Source: Polymyxa betae
Taxonomy: Eukaryota > Endomyxa > Phytomyxea > Plasmodiophorida > Plasmodiophoridae
Length of the DNA stretch: 64,000 bases
Direction: 5' to 3'
Assembly: GCA_003693705.1 (NCBI GenBank)
Contig: RBZT01000286.1
Location: forward strand, 169,461-233,460
In this document: piece after piece, positions 57,442 to 64,000 of the stretch
Position numbering within the stretch: the stretch's first letter is position 1
How the letters are laid out: every line of letters begins with the position of its first letter
The notes under the pieces: generated by a model
Told to the model about the DNA's origin: nothing
Seen by the model: only the letters and a program-made list of their open reading frames with translations
Databases searched by the model: none
Position numbers and translations under genes: made by a program

Positions 57442-58368
57442 ATGATCATCAATTGCTTGTGTTTGTCATCATCTCCACAGCATACGCTCTATCAAGCATT
57501 AATTTATCAAGACATAGACTTGATCTTGTCTGTAGTCACCCAGCATTCCTCTACTTTAGATTTAAATATCAAGGTTGTTCGTCTTCATGGTTCGTATTGC
57601 TATAGTGACAATTTTAGGCCCAAGGTCGAGGACTGCTTCATTTGGCTACTGCCTATCAAGATATAAAGCTAATTCAGCTTTTGGTCAAAAGTCAAATCGA
57701 TATTGATTTGCCAAATGATGTAGTGAAGTCGATTGATACACCATTTTGTCACACTGACTATCGTTTGCAGTTAGGTCAAACGAGTGTTTTTATTGCTTGT
57801 TTATCAGGCAGATTGGATATTGTTAAGATTTTGTTTAACGCAGATGCTGATATTTATCAATCCGACCAAGTAAGTTTTGCTTTATGCAGCTAAGATTTTT
57901 TTCTTGGCGGCATATATACATCAAGTTTATATTTGCTGGTAGGAGGGTACGACGCCTTTTATGGTAGCATGCTGGAGGGGACATGTTCCTGTTGTTAAGT
58001 TCCTCTATGAGAATCGATCATCAGTTTATGATCGAAATCACCATAATGAATCAGCACTATCATTATCTTGGGCCTGGTCACAGCTGTCATCACTTAAATA
58101 TTTAATTTCTATCATGATCCAGGACGTCCTTAATCTCATTTCAATAGCGAAGAACATTGAAGAACCAGAGGTTCTCAAATCTAAAATTTTAATGTATTCT
58201 GGCATCACAGAACAACAACAGGACACTATCGATTCATTATACAAATTCGGTACAGATATTCTACTACCGATCGTGGAAGTTTTGTCTGGTCAAGCTGCCA
58301 GCAATTCCATTTATGATTTAAGTCAGATTATACTCAAACTTGATGAAGTCCCAATGTCTTGCTATTAG
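57442..58368 (+). CDS. Ankyrin-repeat protein, small
   Basis: Start MIINCLCLSSSPQHTLYQAL at 57442. Three or four exons join to give ankyrin units: TLYQALIYQDIDLILSVVTQ, GRGLLHLATAYQDIKLIQLL, GQTSVFIACLSGRLDIVKIL and GTTPFMVACWRGHVPVVKFL. The central repeats have the TPLxxAxxxGHxxVVxxLL consensus. A helical tail of about 100 residues follows (NIEEPEVLKSKILMYSG, DSLYKFGTDILLPIVEVLSG) and it ends DEVPMSCY. About 250 residues. A partner-binding scaffold by analogy with other ankyrin proteins; no specific role visible. Stop at 58368 is 40 bases from the stop of the convergent F-box gene. Confidence 0.7.
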
Positions 58369-58407
58369 CATAGTCATATCATGCATATAGCGTGTTCTTC
58401 ATTATTT

Positions 58408-59632
58408 TTAAAATGCATAATGTGGTCCAATATATTCATTCTCGCCTCCATCGTTGTCTTCAATATCTTCATCTTCAGTAACAGCTTCTGCCTCTGTTTG
58501 TCCAGAATCCGAATGAAACTCGCTTTCATCTGAATCTGATTGGGAAACCCTTCTCTTTCCAAGATATAATTGTTTGAGCTTGAATAGCTGTGAACACTGA
58601 TAGACAAACTTGAGCATGTTCTTCTCAGGTGTGTCACGAAGATCCAGTTTTCTCAATTGAGTGCAGTTGTCTGCTAGCGATGAGATATCGGTTACTGATG
58701 TTGATCGAAGATTCAGTTCTAGTAAAAGACGGCATGATGATAGTGGATCAACTGTTAGGACCAATTCAGTATGGAGGAAAGAGATGCAATTTAGACACAT
58801 TACTATCTTGAATTTGGTGACATTGACATAGATCAAGATATTGTAGGTTACGTAGATACTTTAGAGGGCTAATATCAACCAATGAATGCCAATGTCTTAA
58901 TGATAATCTGATCAGATTCACTAAGGGCGATATCCACCTGATATCTGTATCATCACGTACAGCAACATTTAATTCGGTTAATTGAATGCATCTGGATAAC
59001 GGATCCAATGGAACATCTTCCAGCAGGCACGCTAAATGTATTTCTTTTAATGATTGTAGACTTGATAAAAATTCCAGATTAGGAAGTCGGGTTCGTGAAA
59101 TATTCAAGGCTATCAAATTTGGAATCAGAGCCAAACGTTCCGGATCCTCAATATCAAGTTCATCATTTGGTATGAGATTAATTGTTGGCCTAGAAGGTAT
59201 TTTCTTTAATTCATGTATACGACTTAGGTCAGATACCAATAGAGTAGCATGCTCTAGCTTTGTGAATACTCTCAGATATGAAAGCGTCTCAGTACGAACT
59301 CGAAGTTGTCTTAATGTCCTTCCGAATACTAGAGCTATTTCAGCTAATGGGATAGGATCAGCAGTATAGATGTCAAAGTTAGTGACCGAATTGGTTAATG
59401 ACAAGAATGTAGCTACAATCTGGTTAATGTGATCCCGTCCAGGGTCGTACAGCAACACAATACTCTGTATATGCTGTCTACATTGATAGAAGACTCTGGA
59501 GACCTGATAGCAGATTACCATTTGATCATAAGGTAGATAGTCTAAAGCTAGAGCGAGCACGTCGACCTGAAGGTCGCCAATGTATGACATGATTGTAGAC
59601 TCAGAGTATGATGACAGTCTTAGAGCTGACAA
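58408..59632 (-). CDS. F-box-like leucine-rich-repeat protein
   Basis: Two exons. The first, from MSALRLSSYSESTIMSYIGD, has an F-box-like block (VDVLALALDYLPYDQMVICY, QVSRVFYQCRQ). LRR strands follow (LALIPNLIALNISRTRLPNL, LSSLQSLKEIHLACLLED, LVNLIRLSLRHWHSLVDISP, LRNLQYLDLCQCHQIQD). After a 53-base intron, DPLSSCRLLLELNLRSTSVT, LRKLDLRDTPEK continue the repeats. The tail is very acidic (TEDEDIEDNDGGENEY). About 390 residues. F-box/LRR proteins are substrate receptors of SCF ubiquitin ligases; the F-box here is inferred from pattern only. The internal ATG at MSYIGDLQ could also be the start. Confidence 0.68.
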
Positions 59633-60072
59633 TCACATCACCTATATCTCTGCCTCGTCTATGTCATTATGACAACCACTTCTAAGATCCAGACAATGTT
59701 CTCCAAGCAGGCAGTATAGGGGTTCTCACATCATCGTATTTGTAAGATTACCGCATGGATCCTTAATCAATCATGTTCTGAATGTTATACTTCATCAAAT
59801 ATCGGTGTTATTGCAATACGATCCAATTTATTTTCTCTTCTTAAGTGCAACAGGCTGACTTTCTTTGATGCGGTAATTTGTAACATGATCCATTTTTTTT
59901 CAGAAGTAAAATCCTGTATGTACCTTTACCTTACCTTATACCTGTGAACATGTTCTTGTTGTTTCGCTTTAGGCGGGTAAGTACCAAGGATTTAAAGTCA
60001 AATACTCAGTATACTTCACAACAATGCGAGTATCATGTTTTTTCGGCGCTGATTTAGACCTAAATAGAAATT
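59633..60072. other. Intergenic, no gene seen; boundary to transposon-rich DNA
   Basis: About 440 AT-rich bases upstream of the F-box/LRR gene. Downstream of about 60,000 the base composition and coding character change to transposon-derived sequence. Nothing recognised here. Confidence 0.3.
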
Positions 60073-60375
60073 GTGCATAAATACGCCGATTATAAACAGG
60101 CATTTCCCATTTGTACGATTTCAGAGGAACAGCTGAAAGTCCATGTTCGGAAAGAGAAGCAATCCTTGAAAGCTGGGGGAGCTGACGACGAATCAGGGAA
60201 GGTCCTTGTTCAGCCTGCTGATATCATGGAGCAAATCCGTCAAGGCGATCGTCACGCCTGTAGAAACATTCTGGCAGAGCGAGCGAAAAAACTTGTATCT
60301 CCCGATAGTAAAGCATCGCCGGCGGTCAAGAATAAGCAGGACGCTGGAAAGCCCGGCGAATCAGTTGACAATTAA
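60073..60375 (+). other. Open frame of unknown origin at the edge of the transposon cluster
   Basis: 100 codons, MHKYADYKQAFPICTISEEQ onward, charged and helical (QLKVHVRKEKQSLKAG, ADIMEQIRQGDRHACRNILA). A related-looking text in another frame (LKKNLKLRERFSRLHEEAMI, 60440-60540) suggests a longer, frameshifted reading frame. Higher GC than the neighbouring genes. It could be a decayed gene or an accessory transposon ORF; I do not recognise it. Confidence 0.3.
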
Positions 60376-61394
60376 GCCGGGGAAGCTGTTGAAGGCCAGT
60401 TGCCTGCAACAACAGGTTGCTTCCTTTCGCCGAGGTCGCAGCAGATCTCAAGAAGAACCTCAAGCTTCGCGAACGATTCAGTAGGCTCCATGAAGAAGCG
60501 ATGATAGCTCAGGCAAACAGCGCCAAGTTTAAAAACCTTTAAAAGGCCCGAGAAATCTGGTTAATTTCGGAAGATTCTTGGCGAAGGCGACGCTTTTATT
60601 GCTTTTGTATCGGTTTGGGAACCTGGTTCAAACCGATACACTTTGAGGCCAACAAATCAGAAATCGCCTTGCCAACTGCATTTGTGTTAACCTCTACCCC
60701 AGCGGTCATGTCATTTCGACGACGCTGAAGGAAGTTAGTCATGATCGCAGCCGAACGAAATAGATGGGGAAACTTATCGTGTATCATATTGATTGTATTC
60801 ATCAACCGACGCCATTTTTGTTTGAGGCCGCCAATTCGGAAATTTTCCATTCGATGCGGATTCTGTACCCAGCGTGCATAGAATTGAATGCATCAATTAC
60901 TGACATTCCACCGTCCTCGACTGTTTCGCGACGACCAATACGACGCATAATAACATATCCTCACCGACGTATCTTGGATTTCCAAGCAGATAGTAAATAG
61001 AAAGAATCGTCGTTGTGGGTGAAATAGCGACGCCAATTTTTGTACAGCTCCGACTGCCGCAGGCAGTTCACGTCATGCAAGGATCCTGGATATCCTGGGT
61101 CAATGAGAACGAACAGCCCGCTGTGATCGATGACAACAGAGTTGTTGAAGCAGTACATTGACTTGCGTCCATTATACTAGAGCAGCAGCTGATCGGCCCG
61201 GGATTCGGAAGAAGGACGAAGAATCTCAATGAGATTCCCTCTATGATTCCGATGCATCCTTGAAAACCAGGAATGCATTTTTCAGGGGCCCGGCGTTCGA
61301 ATTCGTTGGGCCATTTTCGTTCTTTCGTCAACGCTTCGTTAATACAGCTGGAAACAAAAATCACATAATCGCAAGCAGACGATTTAGGCCAATT

Positions 61395-61402
61395 CTAGTT
61401 GT
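61395..61402. repeat. Left target-site duplication of the MITE
   Basis: CTAGTTGT, identical to 61865-61872. Removing the element and one copy rejoins the host transposase relic. Confidence 0.88.
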
Positions 61403-61864
61403 TAGGGATGGGTTCGGTTCCGGTTTCGGCTAGCCGGCTTGAAAATCAGAACCAGCCGGCTAGCCGCTTAGAAAACCGGCTAGCTGCCGACTAGCCGGTT
61501 AGGGTTAGGGGTTCTGTAGACATGTAAAAACCCTAAGTTTGATCAGAGTAAGTTGGCTCAGAGCTGGGGCAAACACTGATACAGGCACCTTTCAATGCTT
61601 TCATGAAGCACTTTATTGATCACATCTTCATCGCAACGGTCATACACAAGATTCACGTCGTCAACTCAATCGTTTCCGGGTGTGGTCAGAGCCGCACCGC
61701 ACGCACTGGAGAATTAACAGATGCGAGGACAGGCGAAACCGAGTTTTCGCGCTGTTTCCGGCTAGCCGACGGTTAGCCGGCTACAGCACAATGACCAGCC
61801 GGCTAGCTGTTTAGAACGGCGAACCGGCTAGCCGATTGGTTAGCCGGAACCGCGCCCATCCCTA
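61403..61864. mobile_element. hAT-like MITE, 462 bp, nested in the Harbinger relic
   Basis: Ends are inverted repeats: TAGGGATGGGTTCGGTTCCGG on the left and, reversed, TAGGGATGGGCGCGGTTCCGG on the right. A perfect 8-bp duplication CTAGTTGT flanks it (61395-61402 and 61865-61872). Terminal TA...TA with 8-bp duplication fits the hAT superfamily. The interior has no coding frame. Both subterminal zones are packed with GCTAGCCGG-type palindromic units in both orientations, likely transposase-binding sites. Confidence 0.88.
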
Positions 61865-61872
61865 CTAGTTGT
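61865..61872. repeat. Right target-site duplication of the MITE
   Basis: CTAGTTGT, identical to 61395-61402. Confidence 0.88.
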
Positions 61873-62520
61873 AAGTATCATAACGCATGGCGTTATCGTG
61901 CTTAAAATAGAAAATTAGATGTAGGACTCTTTGCTTTGGTCTGAGCTTGGAGCGGCGCCCGAAAGCTGAGCGACGAGCCCAGCCGTTCGAGCATGAGTAA
62001 CGATTATCGGGCACACTGCAGCGCAAAGCTCCTCGAATTCTTCAGCAGTAGAATTTGTGAGAATCTTAAAGAGGGAAGGCATTTGTAGCAAAGTTTGCTA
62101 ATTGGTCTCGTCCTCCAACTAACGAGTTACAAAAGCTTGGTCTACTTCATCAAACTCATCAGGGTCGAGCATATACCAGCTGATGTTTGAGGCAGCGGTT
62201 GCGACCGCACCATGCGCGGTCAGCTCCTCGTCAGTCAGATCCAGAAAATCGGTGGAAGCAGGATCGTTCATGGCAGCACGGCTCCGGCGCGGTGACTACA
62301 CAGAAATGTGCAACGAACTTCTCGCAAGTCGCGATATTAAAACCTTGGCCAAACTTTCTAACTTCTACGTTCATTACGGACAAGGCGTAAAATCGGGCGA
62401 AGCGCAAATTTTTACACGCAAAAGTTGGTCTCATTAAACTCGTCCGTAAATGGGTGCGGAGTTTGGCACGGTGTTCGTGTTAGTCATGATTTTCGTCCTG
62501 CGTCCGCAAAATAGGCTAAA

Positions 62521-62913
62521 ATGATAGAAACTCCCTACGAAACTAGTCGTGAGTTTTCTCCGCATTACAATTTCAGGGCCCCTGTTCCATCCAGCCAATT
62601 TATGGACACTTCGTCGACAGAAGACCTGTTGCTGTGTGATTCTGATGACAGTGATCAAGTCATTGCAGCAGTTTGCATGGCAGGGGCCGGTGTCGACGAT
62701 TTCTTTGCTTCGGAAGAGTGGCTGGACGATGGTCACGAATATGTTAATCAGGAAGAGGGCGTTCGAGACGTTTTAGCCATGATCAGACGAACTCCTACTT
62801 TATTTAAATGCTTGACGAATTTCACTGCTCAGGAATTTGAGGAGCTTGTGGCAATCTGTCGTTCAAGCCTGAGACGATTGCACGAAGAAATAGTGAAGAT
62901 GAATCTCTATTAA
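62521..62913 (+). pseudogene. Second Harbinger-type transposase N-terminus, truncated
   Basis: 130 codons from MIETPYETSREFSPHYNFRA. The segments TLFKCLTNFTAQEFEELVAI and an upstream acidic DSDDSDQVIAAVC, EEWLDDGH region parallel the minus-strand copy (SLFKILTNSTAEEFEELCAA; DEELTAHGAVATA). The two are therefore relatives arranged head-to-head about 250 bases apart. Reading ends at a stop 15 residues after the shared block, and no DDE catalytic part follows. It is either a truncated copy or an exon of a larger element broken by later insertions. Confidence 0.6.
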
Positions 62914-63124
62914 TTATATGCTTACTCAGGCCCTTAGTAAATCCAGAAATTCATCGGAGTTGATTGATAGCCAGAGTATGCGTAAATTAGAGCCATACAA
63001 TATCTAATATTGTTACACTCCCCTTCTTCTCTTAAATCAATCTCCGAGAACAAGAAGCACCTGGGAAATTACAGTAAGCAGCGGCATTAAAAACCATCAG
63101 GGTTCTAATGGGAAAACATGCCAC

Positions 63125-63766
63125 TTAAAGCAAAGTCCACTTCTTAATACTCTCTAGGACCATGTCTGCCAAAGGGTGGCGAGACAACTTTAAACTCTTA
63201 TGATACTTCTGGACTAAGACAGGAACATCTTTCCAGAGATTCTGTAAGGGCTCCCAAGTACTCTCTGTTTGGGAAAATCCCTTCCAATCTACAAGTATCT
63301 CTATCTGATGACTCACTGAGTCAAGTCGGCAATCTCTAAATTGCTCAACTTCATAGCTTGCATTATCATAAGCAAATTGGTCCTTAATCTCTTCAGTAAT
63401 ATTTAATTTGTCATCCGCATAGTATCTCATTCGGTCCCCGTGAATAACCTTCTTGGCGCCATCTATTATATTTTCAACTTCGAAGATATAATTATTCTTT
63501 ACGTCAGTAATACGGAATGGACCCTTCCGCAGCAAGAACAATTTCCTGCCGGGTCTTCCTACAAGATCAGGATCCCCAACCAAGACAAAGTCCCCAACTA
63601 TAACATTAGGCTCTCTTCTGAAAAATCGAGGTTGAGGGCGATTCTTTCGACGCTGATCCTCTAAAGTAATTACTAATCGTCGATGCATCTGTGTTAACGA
63701 ATCTTGTAATTGCTTAACTTCCTGTAGAAGCTTATCTAGCGGAATTCTCTCATATGTCATGCCCAT
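63125..63766 (-). mobile_element. 3' end of a chromodomain Ty3/Gypsy retrotransposon (integrase C-terminus plus chromodomain)
   Basis: 213 open codons from MGMTYERIPLDKLLQEVKQL. The helical segment LQDSLTQMHRRLVITLEDQR and FRREPNVIVGDFVLVGDPD, RKLFLLRKGPFRITDV match the GPY/F module of the integrase C-terminus. The chromodomain YEVEQFRDCRLDSVSHQI, ILVDWKGFSQTESTWEPLQN closes it. No protease, reverse transcriptase or integrase core is in the window. The element either continues past the right edge or is truncated at the GC-rich boundary near 63770-64000. Chromodomains steer insertion to particular chromatin in fungal and plant chromoviruses. Confidence 0.8.
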
Positions 63767-64000
63767 TGAGCATGACAGTACTCGCAGCCGCCCAGCCGAC
63801 CACCAGGCAGTCGTACTGGCCCTTCCTGAGGGGCTGCGCAGAGGGCTGCGCCCCTGCTGACGATTCCTATAGGGGAAGAGCCCTAACTGTCACGGAGTGC
63901 GCGGGTCCCCTCGTCTCCCTACTATGAATGGCGAGGAGCGGCCTCCACGCAACCATTCCGATCAACTCCAAAATTCATACGTTTCTCATCTCGTCTCCGA
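63767..64000. other. GC-rich sequence upstream of the retrotransposon fragment
   Basis: About 230 bases clearly richer in GC than the rest of the window, with a repeated GAGGGGCTGCGCAGAGGGCTGCGC motif around 63827-63850. It may be the 5' boundary of the truncated element, different repeat DNA, or more of the pol gene with frame breaks. Confidence 0.3.

Larger units (their letters stand above)
60596..62271 (-). pseudogene. Decayed PIF/Harbinger transposase (DDE_Tnp_4), split by a MITE
   Basis: Read leftwards from MNDPASTDFLDLTDEELTAH (62271): LFKILTNSTAEEFEELCAAV (62080), a block before the insertion (61880-61930), then past the MITE WPKSSACDYVIFVSSCINEA, RRAPEKCIPGFQGCIGI (61270), LIEILRPSSESR, SMYCFNNSVVIDHSGLFVLI, DPGYPGSLHDVNCLRQSELY (61080) and EDGGMSVIDAFNSMHAGYRI, ending PKPIQKQ at 60596. 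GYPGSxHD is the Harbinger hallmark. At least one frameshift (about 61225) and several in-frame stops (about 61186, 60960, 62140) break it. The first catalytic position reads IEG where active copies have IDG. The copy cannot make a working transposase. The break at 61403-61864 is a 462-bp insertion. Confidence 0.8.

Noticed and set aside
61497-61511. Telomere end or internal telomere array
   Set aside because: Only two TTAGGG units inside a transposon; no array.
61420-61860. Regular GCTAGCCGG repeats resembling a CRISPR-like or tandem array
   Set aside because: Spacing is irregular, units occur in both orientations, and the whole is bounded by inverted ends and an 8-bp duplication, so it is a MITE.
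62183-62437. 84-codon plus-strand open frame between the Harbinger copies
   Set aside because: It is antisense to the N-terminal codons of the minus-strand transposase relic, which explain the sequence better.
1-64000. tRNA, rRNA or snRNA genes
   Set aside because: Looked for tRNA A/B boxes and rRNA-like text on both strands; none was convincing by eye.

Overview
This is eukaryotic nuclear DNA from what looks like a flagellated (zoosporic) fungus. Three kinds of evidence support that. First, fungal cell-wall and septation genes lie together: a Spg1/Tem1 GTPase, a GH17 glucanase, a CRH-type GH16 and a membrane-anchored GH18 chitinase. Second, two flagellum-linked genes are present: the ciliary transition-zone protein TMEM231 and a protein with sperm-tail PG-rich (STPG) repeats. 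Third, genes are dense and most reading frames are broken by short GT-AG introns, about 25-110 nt, commonly near 50. The lineage is an inference; no rRNA or other marker gene is present.

Layout. 1-6 kb: an EAPP-like gene runs off the left edge; next is a large multi-domain ubiquitin ligase (Ubl, C2, RRM-like, RBR-like zinc module, then a complete MYCBP2-type RING-linker-tandem-cysteine module), then an unrecognised gene. 6-21 kb: a GPATCH1-like splicing factor, GH17, Spg1, TMEM231, a free-standing Nup96/Nup145C, the tRNA methyltransferase Trm7 (with 7-nt and 18-nt micro-exons), GH16 and GH18. 21-34 kb: proteasome ATPase Rpt1, CAAX protease Ste24, Utp21, a Q-rich protein, Drn1/CWF19L1 and the STPG protein. 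34-46 kb: a very large ARF-GEF-like gene (CH, MABP, HUS, Sec7, PH, FYVE), a Swp73/BAF60 remodeller subunit, a PP2C phosphatase, a small basic protein, THOC5 and a Gyp1/TBC1D22 RabGAP. 46-60 kb is intron-poor: an adaptin-like HEAT protein, NatA subunit Naa15, an LTA-synthase-like membrane sulfatase, a HEAT/ARM protein, Nop14, an ankyrin protein and an F-box/LRR protein.

60-64 kb is transposon-derived. It holds a decayed PIF/Harbinger transposase on the minus strand, a second divergent Harbinger N-terminus on the plus strand, a 462-bp hAT-like MITE with a perfect 8-bp target duplication inserted into the first copy, and the 3' end of a chromodomain Ty3/Gypsy element at the right edge.

Most genes are unrelated housekeeping genes that happen to be neighbours. 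The recurring themes are ubiquitin and proteasome (E3, Rpt1, F-box), RNA processing (GPATCH1, Utp21, Drn1, THOC5, Nop14, Trm7), wall remodelling and septation, membrane traffic (ARF-GEF, RabGAP, adaptin-like) and the flagellum. The most unusual finding is the ubiquitin ligase at 0.8-4.7 kb. It carries both relay cysteines of the MYCBP2/RCR esterifying E3 mechanism in a domain context unlike the animal protein. Exon joins were worked out by eye from splice signals and family alignment in memory, so exact boundaries are approximate.
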